Positions 7,565-14,557 of a DNA stretch of 14,627 bases are shown piece by piece. Below the pieces are notes generated by a model. It was not told the DNA's origin, did no database searches, and worked only from the letters and a program-made list of their open reading frames with translations. Each line of letters begins with the position of its first letter. Position 1 is the stretch's first letter. The DNA is taken from assembly GCA_946479785.1 (NCBI GenBank), contig CAMLHQ010000078.1, forward strand, positions 1 to 14,627, given 5' to 3'. Source of the stretch: an uncultured Nitrospira sp. Lineage in GTDB: Bacteria; Nitrospirota; Nitrospiria; Nitrospirales; Nitrospiraceae. The translations under genes were made by a program, and so were the position numbers.

Positions 7565-8425
7565 ATGAAAAGCAAGAGCATCGGAATATTAACTAAGCCG
7601 AAGTTTCCCGAAGTCAAGGCGACTGTCCATGCCGTCGTCAACTGGTTGCGGGATCGGAAGATCGACGTGATTCTGGACAGCACATCGGCAACCCTTCTGG
7701 ATGAACGCGGCGGTGTGCAAAAAACGCAGCTGGCTCAAAAAGCCGATGTGCTGCTGATTTTAGGAGGAGACGGCACCATGCTCAACGCGGCCCGATTGGC
7801 CGGGGAACGAGGGATTCCCATCTTAGGGGTCAATATGGGTGGCCTCGGTTTCTTGACCGAGGTCCGGCTTGAGCATCTGTATCCGTCGTTGGAACGTGTT
7901 TTTGCGAACGAGTATGTCCTCGATGAACGTTTGATGATCGATACCCACATCCATCGCCACGGCGAGAAGGTGGCGCAAGGAATCGTGCTAAACGACGTTG
8001 TAGTCAGCAAAGGGACGCTGGCTCGTATGATTGAGTTGAAGATCGCCATCCAAGGACACGTTGTGACGAATCTGCGTGGCGACGGCTTGATCGTCAGCAC
8101 CCCGACAGGATCGACTGCCTACTCGCTTTCTGCCGGAGGTCCCATTATCAACCCGGCCGTGCGCTCCTTGATCCTGACGCCGATTTGTCCTCATACCCTT
8201 ACCCATCGCCCTCTCATCGTCCCCGAAGACGTAGAGATCGACGTGACATTAACCAGCAAGGATGAAGGTGCCATGGCCACGCTCGATGGGCAAGTTGGTG
8301 TTGCCCTCACGCAAGGCGATACCGTGGTGCTCAAGGTGTCTGAGCACCGTACAAAGTTGATTCGTTTTCCAGAGAGTAGTTATTACGAAGTGTTACGTGA
8401 AAAACTGAAATGGGGAGATGGCTAG
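7565..8425 (+). CDS. nadK: NAD kinase
   Basis: 286-residue ATP/polyphosphate-NAD kinase family protein making NADP from NAD in the cytoplasm. The active-site motif GGDGTML is at residues 67-73, LGVNMGGLGFLTE at 87-99, LND at 142-144, and the glycine-rich block GDGLIVSTPTGSTAYSLSAG at 172-191. DGQ at 241-243 is also family-typical. Length fits bacterial NadK. The ATG at 7565 gives MKSKSIGILTKP, the usual start of the first beta strand. An upstream in-frame TTG at 7547 would add six residues, but neither site has a clear Shine-Dalgarno. The gene is divergent from clpC and convergent with the flavoprotein gene, 26 bases apart, with no obvious terminator hairpin between them. It is the only source of NADP visible here for the flavoprotein next door. 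Confidence 0.96.
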   Translation: MKSKSIGILTKPKFPEVKATVHAVVNWLRDRKIDVILDSTSATLLDERGGVQKTQLAQKADVLLILGGDGTMLNAARLAGERGIPILGVNMGGLGFLTEVRLEHLYPSLERVFANEYVLDERLMIDTHIHRHGEKVAQGIVLNDVVVSKGTLARMIELKIAIQGHVVTNLRGDGLIVSTPTGSTAYSLSAGGPIINPAVRSLILTPICPHTLTHRPLIVPEDVEIDVTLTSKDEGAMATLDGQVGVALTQGDTVVLKVSEHRTKLIRFPESSYYEVLREKLKWGDG

Positions 8426-8451
8426 CTGAGAAGAAAGACCTCGCGCGAGCG

Positions 8452-9804
8452 CTAAACTCTCCCGCGTTCGATCAAGGTGAGCATTTCCTGGTTCGTGACG
8501 TACTTGAACTCGCCGATGCAGTCTGTGGGTCCCTTGTGAGTTTTCTCCGCAGCTTCGAGTGCTCGAAGTCCCTTCACATCGACCGGGCGGCTCTTACGTT
8601 CCTTCAGTATCGCGTGCAGTTTATCCAGCACGGCCTTTGCCTGGCTGCCCGCCGTCTTTGTGGCCAGGAACCGAGTCACCACTTCCGCGCACCAATCGCC
8701 ATCACGCTTGGCGACACCCACCAGGCCTTCGCTGGCTTTTCTCGCCCAGCCGGCGAGAAACACACCATCCTGGACTTTTCCGGTCGCTTCGTCATAGGCC
8801 TGGAAGAGTGAATCGTCCGGATCGTTGCCGGTCTTATTGGGATTGGTCACGAACATGCCGCCTTTGTAAGGCAGCCCGACCGTGTCATCGACCTTATCGC
8901 CGACCGCGAACACCACTGAGTCGCAGGAGAACTCGTAGAACTGCTTGAGTCCGACGGCGGCTGTGTCCTCGCCTTTTGGCTCAAGCTTGTTGTCTTCCAT
9001 CTCCAGTCCGCGCACTCGATTGTTTCCATCGACGAGGATACGCTTAGGAGAAGCCAGGAATCGGAAGCCCATTTGCGTGTTGCTGCCAGTTGACTCACAT
9101 TTCGTGAATTCGTCGAGCAACCCCTTGTGAATCTCATCGGGGTTTTGGCCGACTGCGGCGAGACGATCTTTGATGCGTTCAAATTCTTTCTTGATCCCCT
9201 CCAAATCCATGTTCGAACAGACGGCGCGAATTTCTTTCGGGTTGTATTTCCGTTCCGCCGGACCACGCCGCACGATCGCGGTCACCCGCTCAACTTTCTT
9301 GTAGCGAGTCAACCAGTGGGCAATATCGACCATCACGTCGCCGGCCCCGATGACGGCCACATGTTTGCCCATGTCGAAGGGGCGGTCGCCGAAGCCGGGC
9401 AACCGGTTAAAGTGGTACACCACATCCTTGGCATGGAACACACCCTTGGCACTTTCCCCTTCCACTCCAATCGCCTTTGTTCCCTGCGCCCCAATGGAAA
9501 ATACAACCGCGCTTGCGCCCAACGCGCGAACTTCCTCCACAGTTAGCTCTTTGCCCTTGCCGATCGAGACATTGCCCAAGTAATGAACGTTCGGTTGCTC
9601 AAGGAGCTCCCAATATTGCTTTCTGAGACCGCCTCGAAGTTTGAGCTTGCTGGGGAAAATGCCGTACTCAGCCAGTCCGCCGAACTTGATATCGCGATTG
9701 AGAATGATGATGTCATGGCCCGCTTTGCCGAGCGATGCTGCGACGGCCATTCCGGCCGGCCCGGCTCCGGCTACGATAATCACGTGCTTCTGCTGTGTGG
9801 TCAT
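8452..9804 (-). CDS. Ferredoxin/adrenodoxin reductase-type FAD- and NADP-binding oxidoreductase
   Basis: 450-residue two-nucleotide-domain flavoprotein. The FAD-binding GAGPAG is at residues 13-18, followed by GGLAEYGIFPSKLKLRGGL (42-60), comparable to the GGLVRYGVAPDH region of adrenodoxin reductase and FprA. The NAD(P)-binding motif GAGDVMVD is at 153-160. RRGPAERKYNPKEIR (179-193) resembles the RRGP segment of FprA. AGWARKASEGLVGVAKRDGD at 351-370 matches the FAD-contacting C-terminal region. It lacks the N-terminal cysteine clusters of GltD-type subunits, so a glutamate synthase small subunit is unlikely. Electron transfer between NADP(H) and ferredoxin is inferred from family resemblance. 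About 80 C-terminal residues (370-450) go beyond the family core and are unexplained. The ATG at 9804 is preferred because GTGGA precedes it; the upstream in-frame GTG at 9816 lacks a ribosome site. It lies about 100 bases downstream of fumC. Confidence 0.85.
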   Translation of the reverse strand: MTTQQKHVIIVAGAGPAGMAVAASLGKAGHDIIILNRDIKFGGLAEYGIFPSKLKLRGGLRKQYWELLEQPNVHYLGNVSIGKGKELTVEEVRALGASAVVFSIGAQGTKAIGVEGESAKGVFHAKDVVYHFNRLPGFGDRPFDMGKHVAVIGAGDVMVDIAHWLTRYKKVERVTAIVRRGPAERKYNPKEIRAVCSNMDLEGIKKEFERIKDRLAAVGQNPDEIHKGLLDEFTKCESTGSNTQMGFRFLASPKRILVDGNNRVRGLEMEDNKLEPKGEDTAAVGLKQFYEFSCDSVVFAVGDKVDDTVGLPYKGGMFVTNPNKTGNDPDDSLFQAYDEATGKVQDGVFLAGWARKASEGLVGVAKRDGDWCAEVVTRFLATKTAGSQAKAVLDKLHAILKERKSRPVDVKGLRALEAAEKTHKGPTDCIGEFKYVTNQEMLTLIERGRV

Positions 9805-9862
9805 TCGATGTTCCACGAAAATGTGAACAGAAAGTGGCTAGAACCTCAACAGTTCCGCGGAC

Positions 9863-9890
9863 TTTAGCATAGAGCTTCTCAGAGTGTCAA
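9863..9890 (-). promoter_or_regulatory. Possible promoter of the flavoprotein gene
   Basis: On the minus strand a perfect -35 TTGACA (9885-9890), then 16 bases, then GCTAAA (9863-9868), which is a poor -10. It lies in the fumC to flavoprotein gap. The -35 is convincing and the -10 is not; an activator-dependent promoter or chance are both possible. Confidence 0.35.
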
Positions 9891-9908
9891 AAATCCACGA
9901 GGTTGATG

Positions 9909-11348
9909 TTATCCGCCTGCGCTCCCGACAGGACCACCCGGTTCAGTCATCCGCCAGGGATCGAGAAGTTCGCTGAGGCGTTTGTCGGGTAGTACGTTCT
10001 GTTCCTTGGCCACCTCGCGAACCGTCTTGCCTGATTTGTATGCATCCTTCGCCAGCTTGGCTGCTGCTTCATAACCAATTTCTGGCGCCAGTGCGGTGCA
10101 CATGGCCAGACTCTCTTCAATCAAACTATTGCAGCGTGCCTCATTGGCCTTGATGCCTTCGATACACTTGGACGCAAAGTTGTTCGAGGCCGCGGCCAGG
10201 AGTTCAATAGATTGCAGGACGTTGTACGCCATGACCGGCAACATCACGATCAGTTCGAAGTTCGCCGCTTGGCCGCCGACCGTGACCGTTACATCGTTGC
10301 CGATCACCTGTGCACAGACCATCGTCACGGATTCTGCGATCACCGGGTTGACCTTGCCCGGCATGATCGAAGAGCCAGGCTGTGTTTCGGGCAGATTGAT
10401 TTCGCCCAGCCCACAGCGGGGACCGGAGCCGAGCCAGCGAACGTCGTTGGCGATTTTCATGAGGCTGACCGCGAGCGTGCGCACCTCCCCGCTCGCTTCG
10501 ACAAGTGAGTCCTGTGTCGATTGTGCCTCGAAGTGATTGAGCGCTTCCTTAAAAGAGCAACCGGTCTCTTTTGAGATGATCGCCATGACCTTAGACGAAA
10601 AGTCCGGATGGCAATTGAGTCCCGTTCCCACGGCCGTGCCACCCAGCGCCACTTCACTCAGGGCATCCTGCGCCCGTTTCATGCGCGCAATGCCGAGTTC
10701 GATCTGTCTTGCATAGCCTCCGAATTCCTGGCCGAGCCGAACCGGCGTGGCGTCTTGCAGATGTGTCCGCCCAATTTTGACGATCTTGTCGAAGTCCTTG
10801 GCTTTCCGATCGAGGGCCTTGTGCAGTCTGGTGAGCGCGGGAATCAATTGTTGCTGGATGGTTTCTGAGGCGGCTATATGGATAGCGGTCGGAATTACGT
10901 CGTTGCTGGACTGACCGAGATTCACGTGGTCGTTCGGATGGACCAGCTTGCTTCCTCGTGTCCCACCCAACAATTCCGTCGCGCGATTCGAAATCACCTC
11001 GTTCGTGTTCATGTTCGTCGAGGTGCCGGAGCCGGTCTGGAAAATATCGACGGGAAATTCGGTGTCCAGTTTTCCGTCGACGACCTCGGTTGCCGCCTGC
11101 TTGATTGCTTCGGCTGGTTTCTTGTCGATCAATCCCAAAGAGTGGTTGACGGAAGCGGCAGCCCGTTTGATCATTCCCATGGCTCGAATGACCGACCGCG
11201 GCATCCGCAACGGGCTGATTGGAAAGTTTTCGATGGCCCGGGCGGTCTGAACTCCATAATAGGCGTTTGCCGGAACGGCCAATTCCCCCATCGTGTCGCG
11301 CTCGATCCTTGTAGCGCCGGTTGCAGGCTTCCTGTGTGCGTTTTTCAT
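9909..11348 (-). CDS. fumC: Class II fumarate hydratase
   Basis: 479-residue fumarase interconverting fumarate and malate in the TCA cycle, iron-independent. The family signature GSSIMPGKVNP is at residues 325-335. Other conserved blocks are TGSGTSTNMNTNEVISNRA (105-123), HPNDHVNLGQSSND (137-150), and GRTHLQDATP (193-202) with the catalytic Thr-His pair. The HPND and TGSGTSTNMN blocks fit fumarase better than aspartase, although aspartate ammonia-lyase cannot be fully excluded by eye. Length is close to E. coli FumC (467). The ATG at 11348 is chosen because GGAG stands eight bases before it and the protein then starts just ahead of the conserved TRIERDTMGE. In-frame alternatives at 11393 and 11447 have weaker sites. 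It is divergent from the small gene at 11433. Confidence 0.94.
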   Translation of the reverse strand: MKNAHRKPATGATRIERDTMGELAVPANAYYGVQTARAIENFPISPLRMPRSVIRAMGMIKRAAASVNHSLGLIDKKPAEAIKQAATEVVDGKLDTEFPVDIFQTGSGTSTNMNTNEVISNRATELLGGTRGSKLVHPNDHVNLGQSSNDVIPTAIHIAASETIQQQLIPALTRLHKALDRKAKDFDKIVKIGRTHLQDATPVRLGQEFGGYARQIELGIARMKRAQDALSEVALGGTAVGTGLNCHPDFSSKVMAIISKETGCSFKEALNHFEAQSTQDSLVEASGEVRTLAVSLMKIANDVRWLGSGPRCGLGEINLPETQPGSSIMPGKVNPVIAESVTMVCAQVIGNDVTVTVGGQAANFELIVMLPVMAYNVLQSIELLAAASNNFASKCIEGIKANEARCNSLIEESLAMCTALAPEIGYEAAAKLAKDAYKSGKTVREVAKEQNVLPDKRLSELLDPWRMTEPGGPVGSAGG

Positions 11349-11432
11349 ACCATCGGCTCCATTAGTAGGGTTCTCACTCGCTGCGGGCGTCATGATAAAC
11401 TCAGCCCACCCGCTTCCACAAGAGTATCCACG

Positions 11433-11663
11433 ATGGATAGTTCCCATCTGACGGTTGATGCGTATGCCGGTTACAAAGGGGAAGAGACGCCCAGGTCCTT
11501 CACGCTCGCTGGCAGAAAGCTAGATGTGCGTGAAGTCGTGGATCGTTGGTACAGCGAGACCCACAGCTACTTCCGAGTGCATGCGAGCGACGGTCAGCGG
11601 TATGTGTTGCGGTTCGATCTTGACGAGGATTGTTGGGAATTGGTTATGCAGGAGAGGAGATAA
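11433..11663 (+). CDS. Small hypothetical protein, beta-rich
   Basis: 76-residue protein of unknown function. The middle reads FTLAGRKLDVREVVDRWY (23-40), followed by SYFRVHASDGQRYVLRFD (44-61) and WELVMQE (67-73). The pattern suggests a compact mostly beta fold with charged turns, and it recalls the small domain-of-unknown-function proteins with an F-x-W/L-x-G-R-x-Y/L-x-V-x-E-V-x-D-R-W core (DUF6504-like); that resemblance is from memory and weak. No signal peptide, membrane segment or cysteines are seen. The frame is open far upstream, antisense to fumC, but the protein is believable only from the ATG at 11433, which has an AAGAG a few bases before it. It is divergent from fumC with an 84-base gap and has no partner gene downstream. 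Confidence 0.65.
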   Translation: MDSSHLTVDAYAGYKGEETPRSFTLAGRKLDVREVVDRWYSETHSYFRVHASDGQRYVLRFDLDEDCWELVMQERR

Positions 11664-11823
11664 GGGTGGAGACGAGGTGTATCGATACTTCTCTTTATGA
11701 TCAATGCACTGGCATACGGCCGGAGCGAATGGAGGGGAAAACATTGAGGAGGTGGAGCGGATATGGATATCGAACGAGAAGGCCCGCCGAAGCGGGCCAT
11801 CTCATAATATTGATACGGCGTGA
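11664..11823. other. Intergenic gap between the small gene and hsp20
   Basis: 160 bases without a convincing gene. The only clear structure is the hairpin at 11776-11803, which serves the convergent transcripts of the flanking genes. Short frames passing through it in either direction have no ribosome site or recognisable product. Confidence 0.6.
11776..11803 (-). terminator. Hairpin terminator after hsp20 (UUCG loop)
   Basis: GGCCCGC (11781-11787) pairs with GCGGGCC (11792-11798) around a four-base loop. GAGA/TCTC extends the stem after one mismatch. On the minus strand the loop is C(UUCG)G, the very stable tetraloop common in bacterial terminators. The T tract after it is weak (TTCTCGTT). 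It lies about 20 bases after the hsp20 stop and may also end the opposing transcript from 11433. Confidence 0.7.
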
Positions 11824-12270
11824 TTAAGCCACTTTCACGTCGATCGCTTTCGGCTTCACCTTTTCCGTCTTGGGAAGGTGCAGATTCAATACGCCGTCCT
11901 TATACTCGGCTTTAACCGCTCCTTCATCCACCGATTCGGGAAGCGAGAAGCTCCGCACGAAACTCCCATAGGAGCGCTCCACACGGTGATACCGCTTGCC
12001 CTTCTCTTCTTTGTCCTGGCGGCGTTCACCCTGGAGTGTGAGTACGCCATTTTCAACTGTGACTTTCACGTCTTCCTTTTTCACTTCGGGAAGCTCGGCC
12101 TTAATAAGATACTCTGCGTCGGTCTCGCTGATATCGACTGTTGGCATCCAGTCGGCGACCGTCATGGTCTCCTTGCCACTGGAACGTAAAGCCGGGCGGG
12201 CGAACATCCGATTCAACCGGTCCGACATATCCTCGAGTTCACGAAACGGATCCCACCGTACGAGTGTCAT
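11824..12270 (-). CDS. Small heat shock protein, Hsp20/alpha-crystallin family
   Basis: 148-residue ATP-independent holding chaperone. The N-terminal arm begins LVRWDPFRELEDMSDRLNRM (3-22), typical of bacterial class A Hsp20. The alpha-crystallin domain spans roughly 40-135: PTVDISETDAEYLIKAELP (43-61), VENGVLTLQGER (72-83), and the hallmark AEYKDGVLNLHLPK (121-134). IDV at 143-145 stands in for the C-terminal I-x-I/V motif used in oligomer assembly. The ATG at 12270 has GGAGGAGG about eight bases ahead, an unusually strong ribosome site. A promoter-like element with an inverted repeat in its spacer lies upstream. There is no CIRCE or HAIR repeat. It stands alone, between a terminator and the citrate synthase gene. 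Confidence 0.96.
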   Translation of the reverse strand: MTLVRWDPFRELEDMSDRLNRMFARPALRSSGKETMTVADWMPTVDISETDAEYLIKAELPEVKKEDVKVTVENGVLTLQGERRQDKEEKGKRYHRVERSYGSFVRSFSLPESVDEGAVKAEYKDGVLNLHLPKTEKVKPKAIDVKVA

Positions 12271-12280
12271 AAGTTAGACC

Positions 12281-12288
12281 TCCTCCTT
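12281..12288 (-). promoter_or_regulatory. Extended Shine-Dalgarno of hsp20
   Basis: AAGGAGGA on the minus strand, continuing as GG, then TCTAACTT before the ATG. It fixes the hsp20 start and implies efficient translation. Confidence 0.8.
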
Positions 12289-12312
12289 CATCTTTCTGCT
12301 ATTGTTGTAATA

Positions 12313-12340
12313 ATATTAAGCTGGCGCTGCGCCGGTTCAA
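12313..12340 (-). promoter_or_regulatory. Candidate hsp20 promoter with spacer inverted repeat
   Basis: On the minus strand TTGAAC (12335-12340), a 16-base spacer, then TAATAT (12313-12318). The spacer contains the perfect inverted repeat GGCGC-T-GCGCC (12323-12333). The leader would be about 35 to 40 bases. This reads as a sigma-70-type promoter and not a sigma-32 one, so any heat control might act through a repressor on the repeat; that is inference. Confidence 0.55.
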
Positions 12341-12421
12341 CTTTCTGGGTTGGAGATAATACGGGTAGCTGCCAAGTCAAGAGGATGCTAGAGAGTAGTT
12401 TCGGAGTTTCTCGTCAGCCTG

Positions 12422-13555
12422 CTAGCGCTGATCAAGCGGCACATAGGGGCGGTTGTGATCCCCTGCATAGATCTGATCAGGACGAAAAAGCTTGTTTTCC
12501 CTCAGTTGCTCAAGCCAATGCGCCAACCAGCCAGCTACACGAGCCATGGCAAAGATCGGGGTAAAGAGATCGGTGTCGATGCCCATTTTGTCGTATATGA
12601 TTCCCGAGTAAAAATCCACGTTCGGATAGATGCCTTTCCCATTCAGGCAGTTGCCTGCCGCCCGCTCGACCTCCAGGGCAATGTCATACAGATGCGACGT
12701 GCCGCAAGTCCTGAAAAGCTTTTCGCAAAGACCTTGTAAGACAGTTGCGCGTGGATCTTTGACCTTGTAGACCCGGTGTCCGAATCCCATCAGCTTTTTC
12801 TTGTTTCCCAACCGTTCTTCCACATAGCTCTTGGCGCGATTGGCTGCCCCGATGTCCTTGAGCATCTGTACGACTTCTTCGTTTGCACCGCCGTGGAGAG
12901 GGCCTTTGAGCGCGCCGATCGCTGAGGAGACGACGGTATAAGGATCGGCCAAGGTCGAGGCGGTGACCAGTCCAGTAAAGGTAGAAGCATTCATCGTGTG
13001 TTCGGCATGAAGGATCAAGCAGTCGTCGAAAATATCCGCCCACAGGGGATGCGGCACGGTTTCGGTCAGCATGTAGAAAAAGTTCTCACTGAATCCCAAA
13101 TCGTCTCGCGGGGGAATAGCATCGTCTCCATGGCGGAGTCTGGCCCAAGCCGCAACGAGCGTTGGAAGTTTGGCGATGAGCCGAACAGCCGACCAATAGT
13201 TGTTTTCGACGTCTGTGACGTTGCGGCCTGGATAGAACATGCCGAGCGCGGCGACGGCCGCTTGTAACGCATCCATCGGATGGCCCTGCTCCGGCAGGCA
13301 TTTCATGAGATCTATGATCGAATACTTCACGCGACGATGGTGGACGATGTCCTCTTCCCATTGCGCCAATGCCGATTTTGTCGGGAGGCGACTGAAGAGC
13401 AGCAGGTAGGATGTTTCTAGAAACGACGATCGGCTGCACAGTTCTTCGATCCGGATGCCGCGATACTCGAGGATGCCGCGTTCACCGTCCACATCACTGA
13501 CTGCGGATTTTGCAGCAGGAATTCCTGCGAGCCCCGGCATGAAATCGTGCGGCAT
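12422..13555 (-). CDS. gltA: Citrate synthase
   Basis: 377-residue enzyme condensing acetyl-CoA and oxaloacetate to citrate. Catalytic residues can be placed by comparison with E. coli GltA: H221 in LHGGANEE, H260 in the signature GFGHRVYKVKDPRA (257-270), and D313 in NVDFYSG. H186 in HAEHTMNAST is the oxaloacetate-binding position. The protein is of the short, Bacillus CitZ-like size and lacks the long N-terminal domain of E. coli GltA. A 2-methylcitrate synthase of the same superfamily is the main alternative, but no prp genes are nearby. The ATG at 13555 has AGGAGG (13562-13567) six bases ahead. The gene stands alone, 151 bases upstream of hsp20 on the same strand. I see no convincing promoter or terminator hairpin. 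Confidence 0.93.
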   Translation of the reverse strand: MPHDFMPGLAGIPAAKSAVSDVDGERGILEYRGIRIEELCSRSSFLETSYLLLFSRLPTKSALAQWEEDIVHHRRVKYSIIDLMKCLPEQGHPMDALQAAVAALGMFYPGRNVTDVENNYWSAVRLIAKLPTLVAAWARLRHGDDAIPPRDDLGFSENFFYMLTETVPHPLWADIFDDCLILHAEHTMNASTFTGLVTASTLADPYTVVSSAIGALKGPLHGGANEEVVQMLKDIGAANRAKSYVEERLGNKKKLMGFGHRVYKVKDPRATVLQGLCEKLFRTCGTSHLYDIALEVERAAGNCLNGKGIYPNVDFYSGIIYDKMGIDTDLFTPIFAMARVAGWLAHWLEQLRENKLFRPDQIYAGDHNRPYVPLDQR

Positions 13556-13619
13556 AGCTGGCCTCCTACCCCATACTGTGCTCTACTCGCCTGCACTGTT
13601 GCAAGGGAATGACGCTAAC

Positions 13620-13648
13620 TTGAAAAGGTGAGAATCGGTTGGCATACT
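13620..13648 (+). promoter_or_regulatory. Candidate promoter for the small exported-protein genes
   Basis: TTGAAA (13620-13625), a 17-base spacer, then CATACT (13643-13648). Transcription would start near 13655, which leaves a short leader ahead of an ATG at 13674 and almost none ahead of the ATG at 13656. This favours the later ATG, or a nearly leaderless message. Confidence 0.45.
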
Positions 13649-13673
13649 TGGTGAAATGGTTCCGGATCCGTCG

Positions 13674-13895
13674 ATGAAACGATTCCTGCCCGTCGTGATT
13701 CTTGCGGGCATACTTGCTCTCATTTCCATCCTGTTATTTTTCTGGAAACGAAGTGGTCCCTCCTCGGCCCCGGTTTCTGCCAAGCCACTGGGAGCGAGTA
13801 CGCTCAGCCATGGAGGTCCTGGCCCGGCTCGTCAGGCTCTCTCGACGATCGAACAACCACGGGCGGACATCCCGGAACAGTCAACCACGAGGTAG
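13674..13895 (+). CDS. Small membrane-anchored hypothetical protein
   Basis: 73 residues, function unknown. MKRF is followed by an uninterrupted hydrophobic helix at about 5-24 (LPVVILAGILALISILLFFW), then KR and a Pro/Ser/Gly-rich tail with no fold I recognise. This looks like a single-pass inner-membrane anchor with a disordered domain outside. An in-frame ATG at 13656 would add six residues (MVPDPS), but a candidate -10 ends only seven bases before it, so the later start is preferred. The stop is two bases before the next start, so the two genes are very probably co-transcribed and coupled. Confidence 0.55.
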   Translation: MKRFLPVVILAGILALISILLFFWKRSGPSSAPVSAKPLGASTLSHGGPGPARQALSTIEQPRADIPEQSTTR

Positions 13896-13897
13896 GC

Positions 13898-14281
13898 ATG
13901 AAGTGGCGTGTGTGCATGGCACTGAGTCTTACGATCATCCTGGGAGCTCCGGGGGTCGGATATTCAGAAGAGGAACTGCTCATTTTTGCCGTTGTCACCG
14001 AAGTGCCGAAAGACAAATCCCGCGTCACCGTGAAGGCCTCTATCAATGACGTTGCGTCCGATACAAAACTGCTGGCCTCCGACACGATTCTGAACAATTT
14101 GATTTGGAAAAAACTGGAGATATGCCATGCGATGCGAGTGGAGGGAATTAAGGCGTCCGATGGCTACAAAGTGGTGACGGTCCGCGTCATTGACGCAAGC
14201 ATGCTTCCGATGTCGCTGCAGTCGATTGCGGGAGATTGCTTGATCAAGAAAGCGATCGAAGTCGCGCCTCTGGTTGATTAG
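13898..14281 (+). CDS. Exported hypothetical protein
   Basis: 127 residues, function unknown. MKWR and a hydrophobic core (6-20) form a signal peptide, with likely cleavage after GYS at about residue 23. The mature part starts EEELLIFAVVTEV and has strand-like stretches (SRVTVKASI, YKVVTVRVI). It contains two cysteines, C76 and C114, which could form a disulfide in the periplasm. No lipobox, metal motif or known domain is recognised. It starts two bases after the stop of the membrane-anchored gene and ends nine bases from the stop of the convergent zinc-ribbon gene. Confidence 0.65.
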   Translation: MKWRVCMALSLTIILGAPGVGYSEEELLIFAVVTEVPKDKSRVTVKASINDVASDTKLLASDTILNNLIWKKLEICHAMRVEGIKASDGYKVVTVRVIDASMLPMSLQSIAGDCLIKKAIEVAPLVD

Positions 14282-14290
14282 GTCTGTTGC

Positions 14291-14557
14291 TTATCGGCAC
14301 TCCGGACAAGCACTTGGTTCTTCGTCGGATTCGCATTCGTCCGAGGTGAGAGGAAACAGGTGTTGGCATTGGGCACAAGAACGGATCTCGAAATAGGCGG
14401 TCCCATCCGGGTCGATGTCCGTGGGAAGGAGTAACTCATAGGGGTCGTAACCAATCGCAGTCCCGTCGGCGAATTTGACGACGGCTAGACGGTCATTGAA
14501 GACTTCAAATGTGGCTTCCTGCCCTTTTCGATCAAGGATGTGGCCCATAACAAACAC
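14291..14557 (-). CDS. Small zinc-ribbon-like protein; 5' end uncertain, may run off the window
   Basis: At least 88 residues. The C terminus has two CxxC pairs, C61/C64 (CAQCQHLF) and C84/C87 (CPECR), separated by 19 residues that include the acidic stretch DECESDEEP. This is the arrangement of a zinc ribbon, probably structural or for nucleic-acid or protein binding. The N-terminal half (FEVFNDRLAVVKFADG, IGYDPYELL) looks like a small beta domain. The start given is a GTG with AGGGA about seven bases ahead; the ATG at 14548 is three residues further in. The frame stays open to the right edge at 14627, with a plausible coding stretch RTLRDLRIKRKGQP just upstream, so this may be the tail of a longer protein. 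The family is not recognised. Confidence 0.55.
   Translation of the reverse strand: MFVMGHILDRKGQEATFEVFNDRLAVVKFADGTAIGYDPYELLLPTDIDPDGTAYFEIRSCAQCQHLFPLTSDECESDEEPSACPECR

Noticed and set aside
10878..11432. Upstream extension of the frame containing the 76-residue gene
   Set aside because: It is antisense to fumC and its translation has no family character; the supported start is 11433.
12380..12424. Possible terminator after citrate synthase
   Set aside because: Only short imperfect complementarity (GAGA...TCTC) without a GC stem or T run.
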